Source: an uncultured Collinsella sp.
GTDB lineage: Bacteria; Actinomycetota; Coriobacteriia; Coriobacteriales; Coriobacteriaceae
Assembly (NCBI GenBank): GCA_958403395.1
Contig: CATXXF010000010.1
Location: forward strand, 1 to 51,894
Direction: 5' to 3'
DNA length: 51,894 nucleotides
Part shown: in pieces, positions 7,966-15,761 of the stretch
How the letters are laid out: each line of letters starts with the position of its first letter
Numbering within the stretch: position 1 is the stretch's first letter
The notes under the pieces: generated by a model
The model's input: only the letters and a program-made list of their open reading frames with translations
Database searches by the model: none
Told to the model about the DNA's origin: nothing
Program-made: the position numbers and the translations under genes

Positions 7966-8034
7966 TCACCGTCGACCGATCGTATTCGCATCACGCCACC
8001 ACCAGTTGTTGAGAGACTTCATCGTGTTCTTCAT
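7966..8034 (-). CDS. Trp leader peptide (attenuation peptide, 22 aa)
   Basis: Reading ATG at 8034 to TGA at 7966-7968 gives MKNTMKSLNNWWWRDANTIGRR, with three consecutive TGG codons at positions 11-13. A strong Shine-Dalgarno (GAAAGGAG) precedes it by 7-8 bases. The last codons (ATC GGT CGA CGG) contain CGGTCGA, complementary to part of the downstream terminator. A ribosome stalled at the Trp codons would leave this antiterminator segment free; one reaching the stop codon would cover it and let the terminator form. The peptide itself probably has no other function. Too short for ordinary gene callers. Confidence 0.85.
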   Translation of the reverse strand: MKNTMKSLNNWWWRDANTIGRR

Positions 8035-8087
8035 GTCGGTGGCTCCTTTCGTGATACCGTGGCGCGGTCGCACCTAGTTGCTGTTGC

Positions 8088-8105
8088 GCTGCACTATAGC
8101 ACAGC
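8088..8105 (-). promoter_or_regulatory. Possible promoter/operator of the Trp leader transcript
   Basis: An 18-bp partial palindrome GCTGCACTATAGCACAGC contains TATAGT on the minus strand as a -10 candidate (8093-8098), about 60 bp before the leader ATG. The -35 is weak. AATCTTTT/AAAAGATT (8121-8139) forms a perfect 8-bp hairpin just upstream. The palindrome could be an operator; no regulator is identified. Confidence 0.4.
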
Positions 8106-8224
8106 GAAGTGTGTGCAGGGAATCTTTTTTGAAAAGATTTCGGCGACGTTTCCCGCCGGTCGAATGGGCGGCTGGACGGGCGGGCGACCTTGGCCATCCC
8201 GCCCGCGCCTTAAGGTGGGGGTTC

Positions 8225-10024
8225 TTAGGCCTTCTTGCGACGATAGAGCACGAAGCCGCAGACGCCGATGATGATGACGGCGCCAACGGCCATGGCGGCC
8301 ATGTTGTTGCCCTCGGACTTCTCCTCGGTTGCCTCTTCTTTAACCTCGGGCTCGGCTACATCCTCATCGGAGAGGGCCTCGTCGGCGTAGGTGATGGACT
8401 CGACCAGGCAGTCGTTGTCGGCATCGTAGTCACTCGGGACGAACTCCTCGGAGAAGTCGCCCTCCTTGAGGTAGTCACGCATCTCCTCGAGCATGGCCTT
8501 GCACTTGAGGTAGGTGTTCTTGGTGGCAGCCTTGCCGGCCTTGTTGGCCAGGGCGGTGCGCGCCTCGGTGTCCTCGGCGGCCTGCATGGCCTCGTCGACG
8601 GTCAGGTTCTGCTCGATGAGCTCCTTCTGCAGCGCATCGAGGTAGGCGCGGACGCCGGTGGCGCAGTGGTCGCGGTTCTCATAGGCGAGCGTGTTGATGT
8701 CCATGAGGACGTAGTTGATGGAGTTCTTGGGCTCCTCGTTGTTCACGACGTCATCCTCTTCGCAGTGGTCGAAGGAGACATCCTGATCGCTAAAGTAGGG
8801 GCTGACCTCGGTGAGCAGTGCAGAGTAGAGGGGGATGGCGACGGAGAACTCGGCGTTGGAGAGCATCTCCCACTGGATGGTCGCGATCTCGGGATCCATG
8901 CCCTGACGGATCTGGAAGGTGTGGATCTCGGTGTTGCGGTTGGAGCCGATGGCGTAGGCGCCGTCGGTGTTGGCGTTGAGGCCGGCGACATTCTCGCCGC
9001 GGGCGGCGAAGGAACGGATCATCTCGAAGGTGTTCCAGTCGGACTTGCCGGGCTGGAAGAACAGCGGCTGCATCTCGTGGACCAGGGCGCCGGTCGTGGC
9101 GCGAGCATCTTCACGCTCGTCCTTCACGATCTCGTAGTCAGTGCCTTCAGCTAGCGGGGCCATGAAGTAATCGCGACCCTGGATATAGCGCGACCACTGG
9201 TGCATACCGGCCTCGCCGATCTCCTCGCCGTAGGTCTTGGCGACGTCGAACTTGCCGTCGGCGTACTCGGCAAAGCCCTTCTCCTCGGGCATGGACTCGA
9301 TGCCCTCGGAATGGAGACAGTTCTCGGTGTAATCGAGGTCTACGTTATAGGTGAGGTTGCCGATGTTGGGGTTGAGCGAGGCGATGTCATCGGCGAGCTT
9401 CATAGCAATCCACTGATGGCCGGAAAGCGCGGCGAACAGCCAGGTCTCGGTGCTGTCGGCGATGATGATCTGGTCGTTGGAGCAGACGCCCTGCTCGTCG
9501 ATCAGGCTGCCGATGAGCTCGACGCCCTCGCGGGCCGTGGCACTCTCGCCCAGGATGACGCTGGCATAGCTGTACTCGCCAATGCCAGTCTCCTCGGTGA
9601 TGGGATCGGCCTCTTCGGCCTTCTCGTTATAGGAGGTGCTCAGCGTGGCAGAGCAGGAAACGCCCTTCTCGTTGATGCCGGCCTCGGAATATGCGTCGTA
9701 GCGATCTTCCCACTGCGAGGGGTTGTCGCGAACGAAGGTGTAGCGGTAGGTTGCGCCCTTGGACTTGTACTCAAAACCGGACTCGACCGAGGTGTACTTG
9801 TTGCCGTCCTTGTGTGCGGGTTCAATGCCAAAGTGCTTGACATAGCGCGGACCGAAGTCCTCGGAACGGCCGTAGTACGTGTTGCCGTCTGCCGTAAGCT
9901 TGCTGCCCATGTAGATCTGGGTGCAGGCGAGCGCCGAAGTCGGCATGGCCATGATGGCCGCTGCTCCAAACGCAAGGCCGCAGCCGAGCTTTTTGAGCGT
10001 GTTGACAGGATGAGTAAACCTCAT
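8225..10024 (-). CDS. C69-family dipeptidase, secreted and membrane-anchored
   Basis: 599 aa. The start at 10024 is chosen for the GGGAGGG upstream and because a signal peptide begins there. The leader (residues 1-33, ending PTSALA) would expose Cys34 of CTQIYMGSKLTADG, the N-terminal nucleophile expected of C69/U34 PepD-type dipeptidases; GNTYYGRSED is also family-like. The catalytic body runs to about residue 480. A Glu/Asp/Ala-rich stretch follows, then a C-terminal transmembrane helix (MAVGAVIIIGVCGFVLY) and RRKKA tail. There is no LPxTG, so anchoring is by the helix itself. It probably cleaves dipeptides outside the cell. The upstream region carries four 21-bp-spaced direct repeats suggesting dedicated regulation. 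Confidence 0.88.
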   Translation of the reverse strand: MRFTHPVNTLKKLGCGLAFGAAAIMAMPTSALACTQIYMGSKLTADGNTYYGRSEDFGPRYVKHFGIEPAHKDGNKYTSVESGFEYKSKGATYRYTFVRDNPSQWEDRYDAYSEAGINEKGVSCSATLSTSYNEKAEEADPITEETGIGEYSYASVILGESATAREGVELIGSLIDEQGVCSNDQIIIADSTETWLFAALSGHQWIAMKLADDIASLNPNIGNLTYNVDLDYTENCLHSEGIESMPEEKGFAEYADGKFDVAKTYGEEIGEAGMHQWSRYIQGRDYFMAPLAEGTDYEIVKDEREDARATTGALVHEMQPLFFQPGKSDWNTFEMIRSFAARGENVAGLNANTDGAYAIGSNRNTEIHTFQIRQGMDPEIATIQWEMLSNAEFSVAIPLYSALLTEVSPYFSDQDVSFDHCEEDDVVNNEEPKNSINYVLMDINTLAYENRDHCATGVRAYLDALQKELIEQNLTVDEAMQAAEDTEARTALANKAGKAATKNTYLKCKAMLEEMRDYLKEGDFSEEFVPSDYDADNDCLVESITYADEALSDEDVAEPEVKEEATEEKSEGNNMAAMAVGAVIIIGVCGFVLYRRKKA

Positions 10025-10109
10025 AATCCCTCCCAACCGTTGAAACCCCGCGGAACCGTGCAGGATTTCAGCTAATAAATACATCTATTAGCCTATCGGA
10101 AGTCTAAAG

Positions 10110-10185
10110 AGTATTCATTAAATTTGACGAAATACTCGATGAGCGTCCTAAAATATGCGATGAGTGGATAAGAATACTCACTTTA
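10110..10185 (-). promoter_or_regulatory. Four direct repeats at 21-bp period upstream of the dipeptidase gene
   Basis: AGTATTCATTAAA (10110), AATACTCGATGAG (10131), AATATGCGATGAG (10152) and AATACTCACTTTA (10173) begin exactly 21 bp apart, i.e. two helical turns. They lie 86-160 bp before the start codon in an AT-rich block, just upstream of a possible -10 (TAATAG at 10085-10090 on the minus strand). This looks like a cooperative activator binding array. The rest of the 10025-10332 gap holds AT-rich sequence and the terminator near 10275. Confidence 0.65.
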
Positions 10186-10251
10186 TAGCTTTAGCTAAAT
10201 AAAGACTCCCTGCAATTACTGTGCCTGAATAAAGCGCCTTGCACAGGGCAC

Positions 10252-10297
10252 AAAGAAAAAACCCCCGCTGTTTGGCAAATGCATAAACAACAGGGGA
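10252..10297 (-). terminator. Terminator of the dagK-like / small ORF operon
   Basis: On the minus strand CCCCTGTTGTTT pairs imperfectly with AAACAGCGGGG and is followed by TTTTTTCTTTG. It lies about 35 bp after the 30-aa ORF stop. Confidence 0.8.
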
Positions 10298-10332
10298 TAC
10301 GAGAATTGGATGAATATCATACCAATGTGGAA

Positions 10333-10425
10333 TTACTTCTTTCGGCGGTGGATCACGTTAATCGCATAGCCGACGAGCATGGCCAAGACGATGACGATAA
10401 AGCCAATCAGGGGGTTGTCGTTCAT
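10333..10425 (-). CDS. Small membrane peptide of 30 aa
   Basis: Reading ATG at 10425 to TAA at 10333-10335 gives MNDNPLIGFIVIVLAMLVGY followed by AINVIHRRKK. It is a single hydrophobic helix with a short acidic/Asn N-terminus and a basic C-terminal tail, so probably N-out/C-in. A strong AGGAGG sits 6 bases before the ATG. The ORF starts 9 bp after the stop of the diacylglycerol kinase-like gene and is followed by a terminator, so it is the second cistron. I do not recognise the family. Expression is supported by the ribosome binding site and context only. Confidence 0.65.
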   Translation of the reverse strand: MNDNPLIGFIVIVLAMLVGYAINVIHRRKK

Positions 10426-10434
10426 GGGGTCCTC

Positions 10435-11352
10435 CTATTTTCCGAGCGGGGAGAATTCGTCGACGATGAGGTCGAGGCATTGCGGAAGCGCGCGGGCACC
10501 AAAGACGCCCGAGTTGCTGGAGATGATCTCGCCATCGAACTGCATGCCCAGCGACGGCGTGCAGGTGATTTTGGCTTCCTTGGTCTGGATGATCTTGAAC
10601 TGTGGACGGCCGAGCACCTTGCCGGCGGGGTCGAGCGCGGCGGTGATCACAGTGGGCAGGAGCTGGACGGTTTTTACGGGTTCGATGACCGCGATGTCGA
10701 CCATGCCGTCGTTCATGCGGCAATCGGGGAACAGGTTGATGTCGTTTTGAATGACCGAGGTGTTGCCGGCCATGCAGCAGATGCCATCGAGCTCCTCGAC
10801 AATGCCGTCATGCTCAATCGTAAAGTGCGCCACCGTGGGGTTGGGTGTGGCGAGCGCCGACAGGAAGTAGGCGATCTCACCGATGTCGTTTTTGGCGGGG
10901 GCGGCCTTCATCATGATCTCGGCGTCGAAGCCCGAGCCGGCGATGATGATAAAGCCGTGGCGCTTCTCGTTGCCGTTCTCGTCGAGCCAAAAGAGCTCGC
11001 CCATGTCCACTTTGACCGTGCGACCGGCGCGGCAAGCCTTGGCAAGCGCCGCTGCCTCGGGGGCATTACCGATGTTGTTAAAGAACAGGCAGGCTGTGCC
11101 GGAGGGGAAGACGAGCGTGGGGACACCGCACCCGCGCATTTGGTCGAGCGCGTTGGAGACGGTGCCGTCGCCGCCCGAAACGACCACGCGATCAAACTCG
11201 CGCACGTCTGCCACGGCGTCCTCGGGTTCCATGCCATCGCCGATAAAGCGCATCACGACCTCGTCGCCGCCCTGCGCGAGGGCGTGCGTGAACGCGTAGA
11301 TTTCATCTGAGCTGGGGCCCGATGCCGGGTTGTGGATGATAAGGCAGCGCAT
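10435..11352 (-). CDS. Diacylglycerol/lipid kinase family protein
   Basis: 305 aa. The catalytic-domain features of the DagK/YegS/sphingosine kinase family are present: CLIIHNPASGPSS at the start, then VVVSGGDGTVSNALDQM with the nucleotide-binding GGDGT at 60-64, LVFPSGTACLFFNNIG, and the C-terminal GEIISS/PDCRMNDGMVDIAVIEP beta domain. The family phosphorylates diacylglycerol or related lipids at the membrane face; the lipid cannot be told. The 30-aa membrane peptide follows in the same operon. The rnd gene is divergent, with about 98 bp between the two start codons. Confidence 0.85.
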   Translation of the reverse strand: MRCLIIHNPASGPSSDEIYAFTHALAQGGDEVVMRFIGDGMEPEDAVADVREFDRVVVSGGDGTVSNALDQMRGCGVPTLVFPSGTACLFFNNIGNAPEAAALAKACRAGRTVKVDMGELFWLDENGNEKRHGFIIIAGSGFDAEIMMKAAPAKNDIGEIAYFLSALATPNPTVAHFTIEHDGIVEELDGICCMAGNTSVIQNDINLFPDCRMNDGMVDIAVIEPVKTVQLLPTVITAALDPAGKVLGRPQFKIIQTKEAKITCTPSLGMQFDGEIISSNSGVFGARALPQCLDLIVDEFSPLGK

Positions 11353-11450
11353 ACTTACGTTCCTGTTCTGTGACTAACCGAGTATAGTTGTAAGGCAATG
11401 CCGATATCCTACCCGTGTTTTTCGGGCCTAACCTTATTTGATGGGTTGAT

Positions 11451-12584
11451 ATGTACATTTCCACACATCAGGCTCTACTCGACTTTTGCCAGCGCGCCCG
11501 CGAGTTCGACGCGATTGCCGTCGATACCGAGTTTTTGCGCGAGCGCACGTTCCACCCGCGCCTGTGCTTGGTCCAGATTGCCACCCCTGCCGAGAGCGTC
11601 GCGGTCGATCCTCTGGTGATCGACGACCTATCGCCGCTGGCCGAGCTTATGGGCGATGAGAGCGTGACCAAGGTGTTTCACGCTTGCTCGCAGGATATGG
11701 AGGTTATGCTCGATACCGTGGGCGTGCTGCCGCGTCCCATTTTTGACACGCAGGTGGCCGCCGCCTTTTTGGGCGAGCGCCAGCAGATTTCCTACGGCGC
11801 GCTCGTGCAGACGTTTTGCGGCGTCTCATTGCCCAAGACCGAGTCGCTGACCGATTGGTCGCGCCGCCCACTGACCGATAAGCAGATCGAGTACGCGATC
11901 GATGACGTCAAGTACCTGATCGTTGCCTATACCGAGATGATGAGTCGCCTGCGCGAGCTGGGCCGGGTGGACTGGGTGCTCGACGAGTTGCGTCCGCTGG
12001 CCGACGAGTCGCACTATCGCGCCGATCGTCACGAGGCATTCCGCAAGGTCAAGCGCATCAACTCCTGCAGCCGCCATCAGCTGGGCATTGCGCGCGAGCT
12101 TGCCGCTTGGCGCGAGGACCGCGCCGAGCGCCGCAACATCCCGCGCAAGTGGGTCATGTCCGACGATACGCTGCTGGCCCTGGTTAAACGTAATCCCGTT
12201 CGTGTTGAGGAGTTCCGCAGCATTCGCGGTACCGACCAGCTGGGGGAGCGCGACGTGGACGGCGCGCTTATGGCCATCAAGCGCGGCGCGAGCTGCCCGC
12301 ACGATCGCCTGCCGCTCATGGTGCGCGGGCACCGTCAGATTTCGCCGGAGTTGGAGAGCGTGACGGACCTGATGTATGCGCTTATTCGCCTGGTTGCCGA
12401 GCGCTCGGGCGTGGCGACCTCGGTCATTGCCTCACGCGATGACCTGGCCGACTATATTGAGCACCCCGAGCAGAGTCCCCTGCGCGAAGGCTGGCGCTTT
12501 GAGCTCGTGGGCTCGCGCCTGGACGATTTGCTCTCGGGCAATATGGGGTTGACGGTCAAAGATGGCAAAATTGAATTGCTGTAA
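11451..12584 (+). CDS. rnd: Ribonuclease D
   Basis: 377 aa. The DEDD exonuclease domain occupies residues about 1-180: Exo I AVDTEFLRE (Asp25, Glu27), Exo II KVFHACSQDMEVML, and Exo III YAIDDVKYLIVAYTEM with Tyr and Asp. One or two HRDC domains follow (residues about 205-370; RELAAWREDRAERRNIPRKWVMSDDTL is typical). It trims the 3' ends of tRNA precursors and other structured RNA. No strong Shine-Dalgarno precedes the ATG (GATGGG only). Length matches the family (about 375 aa in E. coli). Confidence 0.9.
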   Translation: MYISTHQALLDFCQRAREFDAIAVDTEFLRERTFHPRLCLVQIATPAESVAVDPLVIDDLSPLAELMGDESVTKVFHACSQDMEVMLDTVGVLPRPIFDTQVAAAFLGERQQISYGALVQTFCGVSLPKTESLTDWSRRPLTDKQIEYAIDDVKYLIVAYTEMMSRLRELGRVDWVLDELRPLADESHYRADRHEAFRKVKRINSCSRHQLGIARELAAWREDRAERRNIPRKWVMSDDTLLALVKRNPVRVEEFRSIRGTDQLGERDVDGALMAIKRGASCPHDRLPLMVRGHRQISPELESVTDLMYALIRLVAERSGVATSVIASRDDLADYIEHPEQSPLREGWRFELVGSRLDDLLSGNMGLTVKDGKIELL

Positions 12585-12648
12585 GGAAGCCTAGCCGCTT
12601 GAGTGGGTAGAATGCCTCCAACGTGTAACTCGATTCGGAGGAATTCGC

Positions 12649-13353
12649 ATGCCTTATTACTATGGATACGGCTTTGGCATCGACCCGCTGTACCTGCTGG
12701 TTGTTCTTGTTTGTACGGTGCTTGGCCTTGCCGCGCAGAGCTATATCAACTCGACGTACAAGACGTGGTCTAAGGTGCGCTCGGACGGCGATACGGGCGC
12801 CACGGTCGCTCGCCGCATGCTCGATGCCAACGGTTGTAGCGCCGTGGGCATCAAGGGCGTTGCCGGCGAGCTCACCGACCACTACAACCCGCAGGACAAC
12901 AACCTGTATCTGTCGGATGCCAACCGTTCGGGCGGGTCGGTCGCAAGCGTTGCCGTCGCCTGCCACGAGGCGGGTCACGCCGCCCAGCGCCAAAGCGGCT
13001 ATGCCATGATGAAGGTGCGCACTGCCCTGGTCCCGGTCGTCAACTTTACCCAGAACACCTGGACGATCATGCTGCTCATGGGCCTGTTCATGAATATCGC
13101 GGGTCTCACGACCCTCGCGCTGGTCTTCTTCTCGTTTAGCGTGCTGTTCCAGCTGGTTACGCTGCCGGTCGAGATCGATGCCAGTCGCCGCGCCGTGGCG
13201 TATATCGAGCAGTCGGGCATGAGTTCCAAGCAGGTCAACGGTGCCAAGAAGGTGCTGACGGCAGCCGCGCTCACCTACGTGGCGGCGGCGCTCACCTCGA
13301 TTATTCAGCTGCTCTACCTGATGGCCCGCTACAACAGAAACTCCAACCGATAA
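12649..13353 (+). CDS. Zinc-dependent membrane metallopeptidase (YugP family)
   Basis: 234 aa with CGGAGGA 9 bases before the ATG. A Tyr/Gly-rich start and first membrane helix (LYLLVVLVCTVLGLAAQ) precede a conserved region with the zinc motif HEAGH at 106-110 (ACHEAGHAAQR). At least three more hydrophobic segments follow (TIMLLMGLFMNIAG, LALVFFSFSVLFQLV, TAAALTYVAAALTSI), and EIDASRRA, which carries a candidate third ligand. The family is membrane-embedded with unknown substrate. Length matches the family (about 225-235 aa). Confidence 0.88.
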   Translation: MPYYYGYGFGIDPLYLLVVLVCTVLGLAAQSYINSTYKTWSKVRSDGDTGATVARRMLDANGCSAVGIKGVAGELTDHYNPQDNNLYLSDANRSGGSVASVAVACHEAGHAAQRQSGYAMMKVRTALVPVVNFTQNTWTIMLLMGLFMNIAGLTTLALVFFSFSVLFQLVTLPVEIDASRRAVAYIEQSGMSSKQVNGAKKVLTAAALTYVAAALTSIIQLLYLMARYNRNSNR

Positions 13354-13362
13354 CAAATAGGC

Positions 13363-13407
13363 TTGACAGGCGCCGTGGGGATTTGTGTCCCTGCGGCGCT
13401 GTACTAT
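13363..13407 (+). promoter_or_regulatory. TTGACA, hairpin and TACTAT ahead of xseA
   Basis: TTGACA (13363-13368) and TACTAT (13402-13407) look like -35 and -10 elements but are 33 bp apart. A hairpin CGCCGtGGGGA / TCCCtGCGGCG (13371-13399) fills the gap. It could end the metallopeptidase transcript, although it lacks a T-run, or hold two separate half promoters. I cannot decide. Confidence 0.3.
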
Positions 13408-13468
13408 GTGTTGGACTTGAATTTGCGCAGGGCCGGAGCCCTTGTGCACGATGACGAAAGGGGGCTGC

Positions 13469-14920
13469 GTGGCAGGCTGGAATCTAACCGGCAATACCGT
13501 TTCCGCCGAGTTCGACGGATCGGACGAGCGGGAGCGCAAAGAGCTCAGCGTGAGCCAAGCGGTGGAGATCGCCGCCGGCGCGCTCGATGCCATTCCGCAG
13601 CTGAGCGTTTTGGGTGAGGTCACGGGTTTTCGTGGTCCCAATGCCCGAAGCGGCCACTGCTACTTCCAGATTAAGGACGACTCGGCGGCCGTCGACTGCA
13701 TCATCTGGAAGGGCGCCTACCTTAAGCGCACTTTCGATCTGCGCGACGGCATGCAGGTAAGCTTTAAGGGCAGCTTCAATCTCTACAAGCCTACGGGTCG
13801 CATGAGCTTCGTCGCCCGCTCGTTTTCGCTGGCGGGGGAGGGTCTGCTGCGTCAACAAGTGGCGCAACTGGCCGAAAAGCTACGCCGCGAGGGCCTGATG
13901 GACGAAGCGCGCAAGCGCCGCATCCCGGTGTTCTGCTCGCGCGTAGCGGTCGTCACCTCGCTTTCGGGTGCCGTAATCGACGACGTCAAGCGCACGTTGC
14001 GTCGTCGCAACCCGCTCGTCGAGCTCGTCTGCGTGGGCGCCAAGGTCCAAGGCGAGGGTGCGCCGGCAGAGCTTATTGAAGGCTTGCGCCGCGCCGCTGC
14101 CATTACGCCGGCTCCCGATTGCATTTTGCTCGTGCGTGGCGGCGGCTCCTTCGAGGACCTCATGACCTTTAATGACGAGGAGCTTGCCCGCGCGGTGGCG
14201 GCTTGTCCTGTGCCCGTGGTGACCGGCATTGGCCATGAGCCCGATACCTCGATTTGCGATATGGTGAGCGACCGCCGCGCCTCCACGCCCACGGCGGCGG
14301 CAGAATCGGTGGCGCCGGCTATGACGGAGTTGGCCGATGTGCTCGAGGCGCGCCATCAGCGTCTGGGTGCCGCGATGGCATCGATGATCGGGTCGGATCA
14401 GGTCGATCTGGAGATGCTCGATCAGCGCGGTCGCCGTGCCTGGGATACCTACACGGCTCGCTTGGGCGATGCGCTCGATGCGGCTGCGTGCCGCCCATGT
14501 CTCAACGACCCAACGTTTATGGTCGAGCGTCGCGAGTCTGAGCTTGCCCTGACGGCCGATCGTCTGTCCGGCGCCATAACGCGTTCGGTCGGGGCCTTCC
14601 GCTCCAGTTTTGAACGTCTGCCCGAGCGCTTGATCGCAAGCACCTCAGGGCTCGATGGCAAGCGCCATGCGCTCACGCTCGCGAGTTCCCGTCTGGAGCA
14701 TCAGGGACGTACGATGCTCAGCAAACCCGCGTCCGACCTGGGCCGAGCTGCTGCGTCGCTCGATGCCTTGTCGCCGCTCAAGGTGCTTGCCCGCGGTTAC
14801 TCCATCGCGTACAGCGAGGACGGTGTGGCTACGAGCGCCAAGACCTTTAAGCCGGGCGACGCTATTCGCGTGCGCATGGCGGACGGCAACGTGGCAGCAA
14901 CCGTCAACGCGGTCGAGTAG
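13469..14920 (+). CDS. xseA: Exodeoxyribonuclease VII large subunit
   Basis: About 483 aa from GTG at 13469, which has AAAGGGGG 5 bases upstream; an upstream in-frame start at 13442 adds nine residues. The N-terminal OB-fold (VGEVTG-like LGEVTGFRGPNARSGHCYFQIKD) binds single-stranded DNA, and the catalytic region has VVTSLSGAVIDDVKRTLRRRNP, LVRGGGSFEDLMTFNDEELARAV and VVTGIGHEPDTSICDMVSDRRASTPTAAAE-type motifs. The Ala-rich coiled-coil middle and a C-terminal LARGYSIAYS segment follow. With XseB it degrades single-stranded DNA from both ends into short oligonucleotides. xseB follows after 42 bp. Confidence 0.95.
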   Translation: MAGWNLTGNTVSAEFDGSDERERKELSVSQAVEIAAGALDAIPQLSVLGEVTGFRGPNARSGHCYFQIKDDSAAVDCIIWKGAYLKRTFDLRDGMQVSFKGSFNLYKPTGRMSFVARSFSLAGEGLLRQQVAQLAEKLRREGLMDEARKRRIPVFCSRVAVVTSLSGAVIDDVKRTLRRRNPLVELVCVGAKVQGEGAPAELIEGLRRAAAITPAPDCILLVRGGGSFEDLMTFNDEELARAVAACPVPVVTGIGHEPDTSICDMVSDRRASTPTAAAESVAPAMTELADVLEARHQRLGAAMASMIGSDQVDLEMLDQRGRRAWDTYTARLGDALDAAACRPCLNDPTFMVERRESELALTADRLSGAITRSVGAFRSSFERLPERLIASTSGLDGKRHALTLASSRLEHQGRTMLSKPASDLGRAAASLDALSPLKVLARGYSIAYSEDGVATSAKTFKPGDAIRVRMADGNVAATVNAVE

Positions 14921-14962
14921 ACAGCGTTTCACAGTGATAGACCCTTAGGAAAGGAAACAGAT

Positions 14963-15229
14963 ATGGCAGAGAAGACCCCGGTCGAGCAGCTTACGTACAA
15001 GCAGGCCTCGCAGGAGCTGGAGCTCATCATCCGCAGCCTGGAGTCGGGCGACATGGAGCTCGAGGAGTCGCTCGAGAGCTACACCCGCGGCGTCGAGCTC
15101 CTCAAGAGCCTGCGCACCCGCCTGTCCGATGCCGAGCAGAAGGTCTCGGTGCTCCTGAAGGACGTCGACGGCAACGACGTGCTCGCCGACGGCGAAGCCG
15201 CCAACACCGACGACAACCTCTCGTTCTAG
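14963..15229 (+). CDS. xseB: Exodeoxyribonuclease VII small subunit
   Basis: 88 aa, ATG preceded by GGAAAGGAAACAGAT. The family pattern LTYKQASQELELIIRSLESG followed by the ELEESLESYTRGVELLK helix and LSDAEQKV is clear. It forms an alpha-helical hairpin that binds along XseA in several copies. The acidic Asp-rich tail is not part of the family core. Cotranscribed with xseA by position. Confidence 0.93.
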   Translation: MAEKTPVEQLTYKQASQELELIIRSLESGDMELEESLESYTRGVELLKSLRTRLSDAEQKVSVLLKDVDGNDVLADGEAANTDDNLSF

Positions 15230-15278
15230 CCATCCCGACCAAATATAATTACCTTGGTCTGTGAGAAAGGAACCAACC

Positions 15279-15614
15279 ATGTGCGATTGCATCTTCTGCA
15301 AAATTGCCAACCACGAGATCCCCTCAACCGTTGTCTATGAGGACGACCAGGTCATCGCCTTCGACGACCTCAACCCCCAGGCGCCGGTCCACACGCTCGT
15401 GATCCCTAAGAAGCACTACAGCGATATCGCCGATAACGTGCCGGCCGAGACCATGGGCGCCATGGCTCACGCCATCCAGGAGGTCGCTAAGGCCAAGGGC
15501 TTGGAGGACGGTTTCCGCGTCATCTCCAACAAGGGCGTCAACGCCGGCCAGACCGTCATGCACTTCCACATGCACGTCCTCGGCGGCAAGAACCTGGGCG
15601 AGAACCTCATCTGA
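15279..15614 (+). CDS. HIT family protein (Hint-type nucleotide phosphoramidase/hydrolase)
   Basis: 111 aa. The start at 15279 is chosen because GAAAGGAA precedes it and CDCIFCKIANHEIPS is the standard family N-terminus. The active site HFHMHVLGG (His-x-His-x-His) is near the C-terminus, and N-G/AGQTVMHFH precedes it. Members hydrolyse adenosine phosphoramidates or similar nucleotide conjugates. The paired Cys of CDCIFC may bind zinc, as in other Hint proteins. Confidence 0.92.
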   Translation: MCDCIFCKIANHEIPSTVVYEDDQVIAFDDLNPQAPVHTLVIPKKHYSDIADNVPAETMGAMAHAIQEVAKAKGLEDGFRVISNKGVNAGQTVMHFHMHVLGGKNLGENLI

Positions 15615-15674
15615 GGGCGCTTCTTCCTTGCAATGAAACGGAAGCTCAAGCACCGATAACTTATATATCAACGC

Positions 15675-15708
15675 AATAAACCCGAGCGCGAGGGCGTTTG
15701 GGTTTATT
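15675..15708. terminator. Terminator after the HIT gene
   Basis: AATAAACCC pairs perfectly with GGGTTTATT, with inner GCGC/GGCG pairing. The A/T ends suit either direction. ackA1 starts 53 bp downstream. Confidence 0.7.
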
Positions 15709-15761
15709 ATTGAAGCGTATGTAACCTGGCGGCGCCACACCGCCTGTTAGTAGGGAGACAC

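Noticed and set aside
7898..8034. T-box riboswitch ahead of the S component
   Set aside because: No T-box consensus sequence seen; a translated leader with WWW explains the region better.
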